Origin: Panonychus citri
Lineage: Eukaryota; Arthropoda; Arachnida; Trombidiformes; Tetranychidae
Assembly (NCBI RefSeq): GCF_014898815.1
Contig: NW_026515433.1
Coordinates: 1,882,501-1,946,500 of the forward strand
Direction of reading: 5' to 3'
DNA: 64,000 nt
In this document: one piece after another, positions 23,201 to 35,456 of the stretch
Position numbering within the stretch: the first letter of the stretch is position 1
Layout of the letters: each line of letters starts with the position of its first letter
Translations under genes and position numbers: made by a program
Notes under the pieces: generated by a model
The model's database searches: none
Told to the model about the DNA's origin: nothing
Seen by the model: only the letters and a program-made list of their open reading frames with translations

Positions 23201-24465
23201 TGCAAAAGTAATCGATTAATTTACCTTGGAACTGGTGAACCAGTTACATTACAAGTAATTGTAATTGATTGAGTCTCGTTGATATTAATTGTTTTAGGAT
23301 CCACAGTTACTTTGGGCAGCTCTAAATGATTGGGAAGACAATTAAGTGAGAGAAATTTAAATTATTAGATTAGTACAGTTAATTAGCATCATCATCTTTT
23401 CATGTGTGTAAAAACAAAACAGACAGAGATCATTAAGAGTAGGATGATAATGATGATGATAAGATGATGATAATAAAAATCCAGGTAAACATTGAAATTA
23501 AGATTACAGGTAAGGAAAAAAAATCGAGGATTGGGTTGATTGTTTTGAAAGAAAGAGAGAAAATCAATCAACTCCAGGAATAGATGACGACAATCAAGAT
23601 GATAGATTGTGATCGTTTTAATTAGTGAGACAAATTATTAAATCATCTTTACCACAATCATCAATTGAAGCTTGTAAGAGATTCTGATTTGAACCATTCC
23701 GATGAATACAAGTGATCTGATCCCAATAAGGTCCAAGGTTTGACCCTCCGTCCATCATATTCAACTGGATCCACTTATTGCTACAATTGCATGCCAATGG
23801 ATTGCCAGTCATGATACTGAATTATCATCATCATTATTAAATTGTTGTGATGATAACACACAGAATAAACCATTATCATCAATGAAATAATAATGTAACA
23901 TGATGATGATTATGAGTGAGGTAAAAGTAAAGATCCCAATCCAAAAAAAAAGGTCAGGTAAAAATTGGATAGGAAAACAAAAGTAAATTAGTAAATTGAT
24001 TTTCATGATTTACTTGATTGTTGATAGTTTATTACTATTGTATTATTAGTGATGCAATGAGAAAACGGAATTAACTTGATTGTTTTTTTTTTCTTGTTCT
24101 CGTCAGTAATATGTTGATATTATTTTGACGATATTGATTGTTGACTATTTGATTTGCATTTATAATAAACAATTGGACTTACATAGTTGGTAAATTTGTT
24201 TGATCAAAAACCATCCAAGGCAAGACTTGTAATCTATTCAATCTGAGATCACTGGGAATGAGAATTATTTTACAATTAGAGTTAATTTTCTTAATTTTTT
24301 ACAACAATTAGCAGGGACAATTGATTATTTCCATTTCTTTTCTGTGAACTCATTATTATTATTATCGTTAACTATTGAACATTATCATCATTGTCTCAAG
24401 GACATTCCCAGGTATACATTTAGATACCATTTACCTGTCTAGTTTTTGGTTACCTGTCGGTTTTA

Positions 24466-24497
<32 letters not shown>

Positions 24498-27400
24498 ATT
24501 TACCTTAATTGTTGTGTATAAAGATGATAAAATTGATTTAGATTCTAATAATCATCTAATATTGTAACTGAGGCTTGACAATAGCAACTTTAAGAAGGTA
24601 AAAAAATAAGATAATATCATGAGATGTTGACTGAAACGTCACAATCAAATTTAATTTAGTTCATTTGTATTAATAGTTATCAAAGGTAAATCCCCTTTTA
24701 ATTAGTGACTTTACCCTGATCATGGTGATGATGATAATTATTACATGAGATTCTGATTAGTTAATTTTTGCAAATTTTTCTCTTTTTCCTAAAAAAAACT
24801 TCGCTAATATCATCATTACATTTACACTTGATTTGCCAATCAATTTAATTAATACAATTAGAACTTACAAACTTGATAATGTAAATTGTTTCCAATCAAA
24901 CATTTACACAATTAACTGTTAATTAGTTGATTACCTTGTCCACCTTGAAACAAGAGGACAAAATAATCAATTAACTAAATCGAAATGCAAAACAAAAAAT
25001 TAAAAGTTTTGCAAAAATTTTCAATTTCATCAAATAATTTTTGATTGTTCCACTAATTGTAACTTCCATACTCTTAATTAAAATTGAATATCATTATTAT
25101 TGTATTAAGGATTGAATTAGTTTTCATGCCGACTGATTAGTTGATTATAATCAATACACACACAAAATCAGGTTAATTAATGTTCACTTTTTTGTAGTCA
25201 TACAATTAACCATCATTATTATATGACAAGAATATCAATTAATTAACTTCAATGATTAGCTTGAGTTTCACAATTAGACAATTAAATTGCTGGAATTTCG
25301 TTCAATTTTCCACTAGTAACAATTAAATTTAATTAACTTACATTTTTTCTAATTTCTTGTTACTTTTAAATGCATTTTCTTCAATAACAGCTAATCCACA
25401 ATTAGATATCGTTCTGTATACAAAAAGGATAAAATTGATTAGTGACAATTAGTGAGAGAATCAATTTATTAATATAATTAATTAAATTGTATTAAGTCAA
25501 CTACTTACAATGTGGTTATACTTGGGTAATAATTTAATTCCTTTTTTCCTAATCGTGTTAAATTTGCTTGATTTTCAATGATTCTGTTAATTATTATGCA
25601 AAAAACGATTTTATCAAACAAAAAGTGATTAGCTGATTAGTGTTTACATAGAGAAGCAATTAAATTTAATCAACAATGTAACTTTTTTGCACTGAAACCG
25701 CGAAAACTGTCAATTAAAACATGAAAGCAATTCCATTGATCGATGGATTAAAAGATTAACTAATCAATTGACTAGACAAAGATTATCCACTAATTAAGTT
25801 GATATGAATTTTTAATCAATCGGATCTTTGTAATCAACAATTTCAATCAATTCTCGGTGAAAATTCTGAGCCTAATTAGGAATCGGTAGTTACAGCTTTT
25901 CTCAGTAACTTTAGTTCTCAATAATTAGTCGAGTTCCATTTGGTTTCAATCCGAGAGTTTTTCAATAGTGAGTTTCAAGTTCTCAGATCATTTAGTCATT
26001 CTCGATGAGTTGCTATTCCTTTACATTGAGAATTAAACTTTTGATTAAAATTCATTTTAATCAAATTTTATTACTCAAGACTTGATCAATGATTCTTCTC
26101 ATCAGATCTTGCTATTTTCAAATGTGAATCGTATTCAATGATCAATCAACAATATTAATAAAAATTTGAGCAATTATTCAATAAAATTTAAAGAAACAAT
26201 TAATGCAATCAAATTACTAATTATAAACTCATGATTTGTCTATGATGATCAAAATTGAACTCGAAATTTCAATTACATAATCATAATCTCTTCCTTCAAA
26301 TTAAATGATTACAATCAACGAAATTGCAATGACAATGTTAATGGAATACAATTAATTTGAAAATCTCAGTTTGATTTGTACAAATTAATATAATTTTAAT
26401 GGTCTAACAATCAAATCAACATCAACTTAATTATAAATTGATTGTTTATTGATCACAATTTGATTTCTCGAAGACAATATTTCATATATTAGAAAACTTT
26501 TCAGGACAATTTAATATAAATTAGATTATTATTAATACCATAACAAGGCTCATGATCAACAGCAATTAGATTAACCTTAATCATTTATCAATCATACTCA
26601 ACAAGCTAGTCTATTGTTAACAATCAGTTAATTGTCAACAAGATGTTGTGTCCATAAAAATCAACCACTAAATCACAATTTGAACATATTAATAAATGTA
26701 ATAAGTGTAACAACAATTTACCTAATGATTAATGTAATTGTTAATAATAATAACAATCCTAATGATTTGAATAAACAATCAAGAATAACAATCAAATAAC
26801 AATGAGAACAGATTTGTTTATTGATTAAGGTAACTACTGACAATTTATTGATTGTTGTCAAAATTATGGAACCTACTGAAAATAAAATACCCACAAAGAT
26901 AAACAATAATAGTAACAATCAAATCAACAATTTAATGTCCTTGATAATACACATGTTAAACACCATTAACAATTTAACAACAATTTAAAATTTAACTTTA
27001 AATTTTTCCCACAATTAACAAGACATGAAAAAAGACAAACTTTTAAATGATAAATCAAGCAAGAGGACTTTGCATAAATCCATAAATTTCTGATTAAATA
27101 TTGGAAAGAAATTGCTGACAATTAAATCAAATGTTCACCAACAAAGTTAATGGTAATTGATTAAAATTTTCAATCAATCAAACTTGCAATAAGCAAACCA
27201 ATTGAAACTCAAATCTGTTGATCCTTCACAAAGATAAATATTGATTGATCATAATAAACTTTTTCTTGATTATAAACAGTGTGAATATATTATCGTTAAT
27301 TGTTTCCAGGTTGATTGTTGTGATTAACATACACAGGTAAGTCTCAATTTAGATAGTCAATAGCAACCAACTAATAATATCAATAGATTGGAATTGTTTT

Positions 27401-30095
27401 TCTAACTGTAAAAGTAGATCAACTTAATTGTTGTTCTTATTAATAGTTCTCGAACTGATCAAGAACTTTTTTAATTCAATTTCGTAACTACGAGAATGGT
27501 TCACTCGATAATCGTTAATATCATTTAATTATCGCCAAATATTATCAACAATAATTAGTAATTGTGGTTTTTCAATTTAATAACAATCAAAAGCTGAGTA
27601 AACAAAAACATCATTTTCGGGTTTGTTGATTGTTACAATTTGATCATCTCTTGATTGTCATGATACTTGAAATGATTAGCTTAAACATCACCAATTACTT
27701 GATATAAGATTTTCTTAATCATGATTATGTTGTTACAATTAGTAATATTTTCCAGGCAATTAAAATAATCTAACAAGTGCCTTGGATTTTTTTTGTATTA
27801 GTTGACAAATTGTTTGCAAATTATTGAAATTAATTGTTTGCAATTAACTGTGATTTGCAGTCATCATAATTATAATTGCATTACAATTAGACGAGTTGAT
27901 TATCATTGAGTTTAATGGTTATTAATTTACTAATTGCTGGGTTCATGTGTGAATATGATTCAATTGGATTTGCATTTTTTCATCTTTCAAGCTTATTGAT
28001 TGTTCATATTGTGATTATATATTATTGATGATGCTGGTAAATTGCAAATTAATCAATGGTAAACTGATTAACTTGATTATGAATAAGTTAATCAAGAATG
28101 TAGAAGTAAATGAAAAAAAAACCTTAACAACAATCAACGTTTTTCATGTTGATTGTTGTTAATTATGAGAAGTGAAAATTAATCCAAGGTGATATGTTCA
28201 GTTATCGACAGTTATTGGGAGTGGTTCATCTTCATCCTCATCATCTTGAGGTGGGATGAGAGGGAGAAATGATGATAAAGAAAGGGTATCAAGGAAGATG
28301 AACAAGATGATAATATCATGAGTTCCCTGGGAATAATTTGTGACTCTTGATTAACTCAACAATTATCATCATCATAACCATAATCGTATTAAATTAATAC
28401 AATCATCATAAATAAATATCTTTGATTATGTTTCAAGTCAGGTAACAATTTGAAATGTTTCTTGTGATATTTTCATCATCATGAACTACTGAGAATCAGA
28501 ATCATCATCATGATAATCAACATGAGCCCGGGAAACCTTGAAGATATGGTTAGTATAATAATAAATTAATAACAACAATCATCATAATGGTTAAGATAAT
28601 AATTAACTTTGAGCGACACAATAACACAACAATTAACAGGAAAAACTTTTCAACTTTTTCAGTTAAGATGAAGACGTAATAATCATATTACAATAACGAT
28701 AATTGCAAATCAGAAGCAATTAATAATAATAATACCAATAACTAATTGTTACAGATTAAGATTTCTATATAGTCGACCAACAATTAATCATAAATATACA
28801 CATTACAATCAATTAATTGCAACGATTTTCATTCACTTTTGATGGTCTTGTTGTTTTGTCCAATTTTCCAAATATTAATCTAACCCAATAGACTTTAACC
28901 CATTAAAAGAGAGTAGCAATTAACTTTGATTGTGATGATTAACTCGTAGATTGATATTCAAAAAAACAACATTGGATATTTTTATCACCCTCCCACCATA
29001 ACCATGAATACAAACCCACCCTTCATCACTGATGCATGGTAACTATTATTATCACCATCATTTTCATCATCATTATCCAGAAATTCATGTTATTGTGTCA
29101 ATTGAATTTCTCTGTGGTAAAAAAAAGTGATTAGTAAATTGTAGTTGATGAAGAATCAAGTGAATTATTGTTATAAGAAAAAAAACTTTTCTTTTGAAAA
29201 AACGATTCACCACAATTTCCATTTGGAATCACAATTTGCACAATTAGGAATCAATTTCGCGATTACAATAAACAATTTAAAATTGATTGTTGATTGATAG
29301 TGATGACGAGGGTTTTAATTGCTGCTGATTTTATATTGATAAACTTTTTTTTTTCATTAACAATCAAAAATCATTGTCCCGTTACTGATATTAAACAATT
29401 TTCCTTGATTTTTCATCATATTGATTTAATGAATAATAAAAACGACTAATTAAACACGCAATGATTATGATTGTTTTAGAAACAATCAACTGAAAATCAA
29501 GAGACAATGTTAATTGTGATTAACCAAAGAAAAAATTAATCATCAATCTTGGAATTGCAATCAAGTAAAAATATGAATCCATCTCATGTTTAGATAAACT
29601 TATTGATCTGAAATTTGCATTTCTTCATTGCAAATGTTAAAGTTAAATTGTTGATCATTTGTTAATTGTAATCAAATGGGAAACTTACATTTCTTTAATT
29701 GCTGCTCGTTTAGTTTCATTTAACAGTATTGGAAATGATTTAAGTCGATTGTCTTTCTGGCAAGTAAGTGAATCCTTATTACAATAACAGATTTCACAAA
29801 TATCCGATTCTAATTTAATTGTTGAGTTTTGATTAAGGTTTAATTGCCTTTGAGATGATGGTGATGAAAAATTGTTAAATTGTTGCAATTGTTGTTGGTT
29901 AGAGTTGATTGTTGCAAATGTCGTTGGTGGTGATATTGTTGTTATTACAGTTGCTGGTGATGGTGATGACAATTTACCACAATTAACTGATGAAATGTTG
30001 ATTGCAAGGCTAATTATGAGTATAATTAAAAAAGGGATCAGCTGATTATTTGTGGACCAAGTTAAGTTACCAAGAAATTGTCGTAATTTGTACAT
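5224..30095 (-). CDS. Trk-type neurotrophin receptor tyrosine kinase, 14 exons, 895 aa
   Basis: Exons in transcription order: 29689-30095, 25509-25583, 25342-25413, 24183-24251, 23653-23816, 23225-23321, 22579-22850, 21425-21604, 20791-20901, 20606-20718, 8588-8673, 8019-8137, 6298-6851, 5224-5592. All junctions are GT/AG and the phases add to 896 codons. Seen: hydrophobic signal segment (about residues 20-38), Cys-rich LRR N-cap, short LRRs (about 136-208), LRR C-cap (NPLACNC), Ig1, Ig2 with the Trk-typical LGNYTLVAVNSYG lacking the second Cys, membrane span 521-545, juxtamembrane NPNY (Y577, Shc-type site), kinase with GEGAFG 605-610, K632, HRDLATRN (D741), DFG 759, activation loop YATDYY (767, 771, 772). 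Known: Trk receptors dimerise and signal through Ras/MAPK and PLC-gamma. The C-terminal YLDxLG PLC-gamma motif is missing; the protein ends SHIMR. A GTGAAT after AG at the stop might be a donor to an unseen exon. Intron 10 holds the LTR retrotransposon. Confidence 0.9.
9230..9599 (-). repeat. 3' LTR of the retrotransposon
   Basis: Matches 19306-19667. It starts TGTTAGGG and ends CTAACA. Differences from the 5' LTR are almost all one-base length changes in homopolymer runs. The sequence just outside it (element-sense ...ACGGGGCTC) is a weak polypurine tract. Confidence 0.93.
9699..11205 (-). CDS. Retrotransposon accessory ORF: acidic/basic N-part plus DEDDh 3'-5' exonuclease
   Basis: Two frames, 10540-11205 and 9699-10526, abut with a frame change at about 10530 and look like one protein of about 500 residues. 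The first part is acidic with Trp/Asp clusters (FWHAEDD, DDWTKGIWDDWNE) and then strongly basic (KKRKNALGNKRRLAKR). The second part resembles the RNase T-like/REXO-ISG20 exonuclease family. In its own numbering SIDIE gives D5 and E7 (DxE motif), INDF gives D92, and DCHSPVVDA gives H150 and D155 (Hx4D): a complete DEDDh set. RDVNYYY and LKYITFALFGKIIQQ match the RDT and LR.L...LG..IQ family blocks. Such enzymes trim RNA or DNA 3' ends. Neither frame starts with a clear ATG. Its position between integrase and the 3' LTR is where env sits in errantiviruses. Function within the element is unknown. Confidence 0.7.
11219..12066 (-). CDS. Retrotransposon accessory ORF: RING-like plus TRAF-like zinc fingers
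   Basis: An ATG at 12064-12066 opens a frame (MFKQSKLVAPEEKN...) that shifts at about 11990 into the frame 11502-12044, and then at about 11520 into 11339-11527; a last shift leads to a stop near 11219. Visible in the middle frame is a RING-like Cys/His cluster: CKFC, CSEC, YCRYC, then H and FLCIKC. In the next frame CRSYNCEEYGKYYDILHHLANC fits a TRAF-type C-x4-C-x11-H-x4-C finger. RING plus TRAF-type fingers is a ubiquitin-ligase-like arrangement. I infer possible E3 activity but see no proof, because the RING spacing is irregular. It follows the integrase and precedes the exonuclease ORF. The repeated peptide EESS in both accessory ORFs comes from the palindromic DNA motif. Confidence 0.5.
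12576..14555 (-). pseudogene. Retrotransposon integrase region, frameshifted
   Basis: Frames 13971-14555, 13664-13942 and 12576-13481 carry successive integrase parts. The N-terminal zinc domain has YHNSIEAGHFG (H...H) and a Cys pair split by a frameshift at about 13990. The catalytic core has IDVLTRF (first Asp) and IIQTDNGQIF (second Asp). The YHPQTNG-like block with the glutamate lies in the shifted frame near 13650-13700. The C-terminal part (12576-13481) has a KPVPYTTGAKITKRKFFGKF segment followed by a long Gln/Asn/Ser-rich tail with NIQLYNQPNIQLNNQ repeats, unusual for integrase. At least three frameshifts are needed to read through. A 21-bp perfect palindrome (13695-13715) lies in the conserved core. 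Confidence 0.85.
14525..17080 (-). pseudogene. Retrotransposon zinc knuckle, protease, reverse transcriptase and RNase H
   Basis: The long frame 14834-17080 contains, in order, a Gln/Asn-rich start, a CCHC knuckle (CDRCKSSTHSNERC), a retropepsin active site (GLIDTGACTT), the RT with KPNGTWRMV, LDLAQGYYQL, LPMGLADAPSYFQ and the catalytic box YFDD, and the RNase H start KLFVDASAVAIGG. An in-frame TAA at about 14836 interrupts RNase H. The same frame reopens at 14525-14788 with the RNase H remainder (VVTDH) and then shifts into the integrase frame. The usual catalytic box is YxDD with V or L; Phe here is less common. The frame begins without an ATG, one base out of register with the gag frame, which is compatible with +1 frameshift expression or with an indel. 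Confidence 0.9.
17088..18069 (-). pseudogene. Retrotransposon gag
   Basis: Two frames, 17605-18069 and 17088-17624, overlap by 20 bases with a frame change. The N-terminal frame has a SAP-like or helical start (LTRNELINLASEWGVSK...) and ends near KPERFATRVL. The second frame has the gag capsid-like helical content (TWIDHITVVLEGEPRKIAEK..., YSTNENPVEFFKKIES). The zinc knuckle is not here but at the start of the following pol frame. Gag identity rests on position and general composition rather than a strong motif. Confidence 0.65.
18290..18850 (-). repeat. Degenerate tandem repeats in the retrotransposon leader
   Basis: Four to five diverged copies of a unit of about 115-130 bp. Each has an ACCAGGT(T/A)-type start, a T/G-rich middle and the block GGTATAGATTCTTCACCTTACAA or a relative (near 18365, 18479, 18600, 18728), followed by ATTTA and ACAA. 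Each block centres on a small palindrome. It lies between the 5' LTR and gag, so the repeats would be in the genomic RNA leader. Confidence 0.6.
19285..19302 (-). other. Candidate tRNA primer-binding site
   Basis: Three bases inside the 5' LTR edge, the element strand reads TGGTGGAGATGACTTCGC. A TGG start at this distance is the expected form of a primer-binding site, complementary to a tRNA 3' CCA end. I cannot name the tRNA. Confidence 0.5.
19306..19667 (-). repeat. 5' LTR of the retrotransposon
   Basis: Matches 9230-9599, begins TGTTAGGA and ends CTAACA. It is followed outside by ATTAT, equal to the left flank. Confidence 0.93.
24466..24493. repeat. (CT)n microsatellite in a Trk intron
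   Basis: An uninterrupted CT run of about 28 bases. Confidence 0.9.
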
Positions 30096-30995
30096 AACTT
30101 GTTAACAATTAAGCAAAAAAGAGTAAAAAGAGTTGATTGTAATGATGTATATAAAAGTTATTCCAGCAATTAGTACGAGATTGTCAACAATTAATCTTGA
30201 TTTTGCTCAGATAATTGCAGTTAATTTGCTAAATAGATAAATTGTTTGTTGCTTTTGTTTGCAATTCACTGATTTTTTTTGCAAAGATGATGGAAGATGA
30301 ATTGATGATGATGATATTTCAATTAAAAATAGTAAATTAAATTTAGGAAATTAATCCAATGGCACACAATTAGAGAGAGAGAGAGTGAGTATGATTATCA
30401 GCGATTAACACACTTACAGTATTACAATTTGTTTCTCATTGCAATTATGGTTAATATGATTTTCTTTGTGAATTGTTGTTGATTGTTGATCATGATATTT
30501 ACCGGGTTAATTGTTTTTAATCACAATCACGTCCAAGGATGAAACAACAACAACATTACACAATTAACCGTTGATTAGTTGAAATCGTTTTAGTATCAAT
30601 CGGATAATCCTTGGATCCATTGTTAGTAATCATCAAATTTGACATTGATATTATTTCTTGTGAGATATAAGATGATGTTTGGTTAATTGTTGCCGTTAAC
30701 TTGATAATTAGAATGATTAATAATATTATTAATCGTTGGTGTAATAACGATGATGAACGAAATGATGAAACTTTAAATGATGATAATGATAATAGAGATG
30801 CGACATTGGTGGTTGATGAAAACACATCACGTTGAAAATTAATCACAATTTGATTATCAATACGATGATAATGATTAGTTGATTCAGTTGATAGGGAAAT
30901 GCTAACAATCAGAATCATAATTCATTGAAATTGTTGGAAAGTAGAAGATGATTCTTAGATTAATAAAACCAAGAAAGAAAAATTGAAGGAGGGAA

Positions 30996-31015
30996 AGAGA
31001 GAGAGAGAGAAAGAG

Positions 31016-31052
<37 letters not shown>

Positions 31053-31058
31053 GAGAGT
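30996..31058. repeat. Interrupted (GA)n microsatellite
   Basis: Mostly GA repeats, broken by AAGAGCAC and GTGAGAG interruptions. Confidence 0.9.
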
Positions 31059-32204
31059 GGGAATTAAACTAGACTATTAAGAAGATGTTGATGATTAGGG
31101 TGACAAGGAGAAAGCGCTTCCAATGTAACTGACTAACAGCAATTGATGGTGACGGTTAATAATAATGACGATGGTTAATTGTTGGACTGTAAATGCTGTT
31201 GATTAGATTGTCTTGTTTCTTATTCTGTAAAATGGCCGCTGATGATAATGATGATGATGTAAAGTCCTTGACATCTTTAGGCTTATCAATTTAACTTGAT
31301 TGTTGTTGTTTTTGTTTTGGTTTTTCACACAATTTGAACAGAAATCAGTTAATCAGGGTAACTTATTGACGTTCATTTTGCTTCTTCATGAGCTTAACTG
31401 GTGTTGATTGATATTTAACTAACACGATTATTATTATTATTAAATTGATTCAATTAACTGTTACGCTTTCAGAAGCATTAAATTCTGATTCTGTTGATAA
31501 TGTTGTTGATTGTCTGAGTGTTTCTGTGTTGCTATTACACACCAACCGCCGCCATTTTCACAATTAACGTCGTAACCATTTTGTTATTTACCTCTTTTCA
31601 CTTTCACTTGAAAATTAACAATTAGTTAATTTCAACTGACTACTATTAATATCTGATTGTGATTGTGATGTTGTTTGTAAATAGTTGGAGCTTTTCATTG
31701 ACTCTTGTTGTTTGAGGTGAAATATTGATTATGATGATTGTTTTTTTCTTCCTCTTCTACAATTAAGCTGATTGTTGGTAAATTGTTGTTGCTTTTGTTT
31801 GGATTCCTTTTGGTTTATACACTTAAACTTGGTTACATTGGTGATCCATTTAAATTGTTTCAATGATTTACTCTGAATGACGATTGTAATTGTTGTAGTA
31901 TTTAATTAGTTCACAGGAGAAGGTGATGATTAGATGATTAGATGAGAAGGGTTAATGTTTGGACAGAAGAACGATACTGACAGGTAAACAAAGTTCGTAA
32001 AAGAGAATAGAATTTTTTTTAGAAGATTAAACAACCTTTTGGTTATCGTTAGTGAGAAGCAAATGGAAAAGTATCAACTCACTTTTCGATTGTTTCTCTC
32101 TCAAAATGTAGACAGAGAAGATAAGTAACATTTATCTTCTCTTTCGTTCTCCCCAGTTTCTCTCACTTTTCTCCTCTTTAATCTAAATTTTTCTTCTCTT
32201 CCCT

Positions 32205-32210
<6 letters not shown>

Positions 32211-32280
<70 letters not shown>
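32211..32280. repeat. (CT)35 microsatellite
   Basis: Seventy bases of pure CT. On the minus strand it gives a spurious Arg-Glu repeat frame, which I do not regard as coding. Confidence 0.95.
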
Positions 32281-32283
<3 letters not shown>

Positions 32284-34121
32284 CACAATTTATTAATTGT
32301 GATCAAATTAACCAAACGAATGCGGGTTTAACCCAAACTGAATTTCTGGTTAACTGGTTAGTTTATCAATCGTTTACACGTTCACAAGGAAACGAAAACA
32401 ATTTACTTGATTGTAAGTTGCCATTTCTATTTAATTACTATCTCTAGTTAGTTAATTGTTGATTCTAATTGAATGATAGTAAATCATCGAGCAATTAACT
32501 ATCAAGTTTTGTTTACAATCGAAACAATTTTCTTTGCTTTTATATCTAAAATTTTGTATAATCTTTATAAATGTTTCTCTCTATTTGATAGTTTACTTTC
32601 ATTTCTATTATTATATGTTGATGATTATCTAATTAATTGAAGAGGTTCATGATGATTATGATGATGATCATCAAGAAGATGATGATAAAGGAAAAGATGA
32701 TAACTTTTCTTCCAACGGGACACTTTAAGTAAATTCTGTAAGTATCAATATATTTTTTTCCATGCGAATATTAATTGTCTGTATTTACTTTTCTTCTGAG
32801 AAAAGAAAAAGGATTTTCAATCTACAATTAAGTTGGTTGATTGTTGCAGTTGATCTGGTCGATGATCAACAAATCATCGTAATCAAATGATGACAATAAC
32901 CTTAAATCCACCAACAATCAATTAGTAAATTGTAGAAATTAATTGTGACCTTTTTTTGTGAGGCTATTAAAAAACGTGATTCCGATGATTAAGTTATCAA
33001 CAATTTGCCTTCTCGTTAATTTAGTTTCCTTTAATTTAATTTACTCCTCAGCAATCAACAATCTAAATTAGTTTAATTTAATAGACACTCAGCTGATTTT
33101 CATTTAAATCTTTGGGTAGTTTTTATCATCTACTTTGATAATTGGTTAATTGTTACTTAGCTGAAAATTAGTGAGTCTGGTTGTTACTGTTATTAGTTAA
33201 TTGTTCAAGTGATTAACTAACGACCAGTAATCATCTTAATTAGCAGAAATTAATTCAATTCACGTTTACTGACCTTTTTTCTTTGTTTTTCTTTGGACTT
33301 TAATCAACAATTAAGATATTGGATTGACCAAGTTAACCTTTTCCTCTTAATCATTATTATTGATTAACTATTTTTGCAGTTAATCACTTGAAGATAATCA
33401 ATAGTATTTGAATATTGCAACAGAAATAAACTTGATTGTGTTTCTCTTTCTCTGTTAATCACAATTAACTTAATGACGATACAAATTAATCAATAATCAA
33501 AATATTTTGATAAGAAATAAGTTTTACAATTAAATAAATCAGAACAATTAAATTGTACCAATAAAGGATAATATTGATGATGGAAGCTGTAAATGTTTTA
33601 GATGATCAACTAATTAGTATCCATGTTAATCAAATGGTTTGTTAATTCATGATTTACATTTACAATTAAAAGTATTAGTAAAATTTTCCTGATTGCGATT
33701 AAATTTTGGCCAATATTTTGTTGTACAATGATTAAGATATGTGAGTTGGCTTAGAGTGTAATTAGAATTAAGAAAAAGTTTGTTAATTTTAATTGTTGAC
33801 TTTGTTTTTGGGAATCATTTTCCATTCCTAAATTGTTTTGCAAATGATTAAATATTTCCACCGTATAGTTACATTGATGATCAAGTTAACTTATAGTTTG
33901 TTGTTAAATTGTTGAATTAATAATATCACATAGATATGAATATAAGACAAGAAGACAAATTGTTTCCCTAACAATTAAAGGTTCTGAATTAAGTGTGTAT
34001 GTGTGTAAATTGGAAGTAATCATTTAAATTGTTGACAATTTGAGTTTCTCTTCCTTTATCAATAATTATAATCGTAGATGATGAAAAAAAAACAAGACTA
34101 AATGGGAACATTTGATGTAAA

Positions 34122-35456
34122 TTAGGCTTGTAAATAGTTTGTTTCAACGAAATCGAAAAATAAATCAATCAACTCTTGAGGCATAAAACTGACTAGAAAC
34201 CATAGAGGACGAAGACACCAAGGTGAACATATTATCTCATTGGGAGGATCGGGTGTGACTAGACATTGGTACACTTTGTGAGCGATTTCCTTTGGATCCC
34301 CTGATTCTGGTCCTGAATTGTTCATCTTTCCAAGTAACTGTCTCAATCTTTGATAATAGAAATCACCATAAGCTGATTTGACGTCCTGACTTGATTTCTT
34401 CCAATTGGTGTCCAGTGAGTCAATTAATTGTTCCGTTTGTCCCATTGGTGTACGATATTTATAGGGAAGAATTGTGGTCACTTTGATTCCAAAACGATTA
34501 ACATTTAAACGAAGGCAGTTGGAATAGAAAACAATGGCACTTTTGGTTGTAGCATAAACGGGTGTCCAAGGTAAAGATAATTTACCCTGAACTGAGGACA
34601 TATTTATAATTCTTGCACCAACACCACCACCAGCAGCAGAAGATGATAACGAGCTTGTTGATTGTTTAAGAAGAGGTAAAAAAATTCGTATCATCTTAAT
34701 GGATCCTAAAAGATTAACATTAACCAAAGATTCAACGGAAGACTGGTAATCACCCCAATCAATTGGTCCAACGGTTAATAGGCCTGCGTTATTAACAATC
34801 GCCCAAAGACAATCACCAGAACGTGAAAGGATTGATGTCACCTTATCAATAAGATCGGAGGCCAGATCATTTTCACCTCTGGTAACATCGATTTCAATCA
34901 GATTGATCCGATCAGGATATTTACAATTATCTACAAGATCTTTAGCTCCTTTTCCATTGATAAATCTAACACCAGCAATCACATTGAAACCTTTTTCGTT
35001 CAATTCAAGAGCAGTAATATAACCAAAGCCAGAATCACAACCTGAAGAGAACAAAAAAAAAGAAAAAGAAAATCAATCAGTTCAATTTGGTAAATTCTTT
35101 TTTCCTCCAATTGAACATGGAGACCATTAGATGGACCATCAAATCAACGAAGAAGATGATGAGGTAAGAGGAGGGAAGAAGGTAAAATGTTGGTGGGAAA
35201 TTCGGAAATAGAAAAGAATTTTATTTTTATTCTATTCTCTGTTACCTGTAATGATGACCGTTTTATTGGATGGGTCAAGAGTTCCTTGGGTTATATTGGA
35301 CAGAAACAAAGATAATTTCCAAGCAGTGAGAGCGATTACCAGAGCAGTAGCAGTGAAACTAATTAACCAGCTAATTAAAGGTAATCCCATGTAGATCCAG
35401 AATGTTAGACAAAAAGATAAAGGAAATATTAACATGGGTAATCTTAAGGTTGTCAT
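34122..35456 (-). CDS. Membrane-anchored short-chain dehydrogenase/reductase, SDR9C-like, 376 aa
   Basis: Two exons, 35246-35456 (ATG at 35454-35456) and 34122-35041, join in phase across a 204-bp GT/AG intron to give 376 residues. The N-terminus has two hydrophobic spans (about residues 8-55), so the enzyme is probably in the ER membrane. The Rossmann motif TGCDSGFG (about 70-77) is split by the intron. NNAG lies at 154-157, a conserved Ser in NMSSVQGK, and YATTK at 233-237. TGCDSGFG is typical of the retinol/17-beta-hydroxysteroid/hydroxybutyrate dehydrogenase branch (RDH5, HSD17B6, BDH1), which uses NAD(H). The exact substrate cannot be told. All catalytic residues are present. Confidence 0.88.

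Larger units (their letters stand above)
30096..34121. other. Intergenic region between Trk and the SDR gene
   Basis: No supported gene. It should hold the Trk promoter and 5' untranslated region, close to 30096. A 120-codon minus-strand frame at 30556-30918 is Ser/Ile-rich with no domain that I recognise. Long GA and CT runs occur at 30996-31058 and 32211-32280. Confidence 0.5.

Noticed and set aside
30556..30918. 120-residue frame upstream of Trk, considered as an extra N-terminal exon
   Set aside because: Ser/Ile-rich with no domain content. The exon starting at 30095 already has an ATG and a signal segment.
32101..32286. Arg-Glu repeat open frame
   Set aside because: It is only the translation of the (CT)35 microsatellite on the minus strand.
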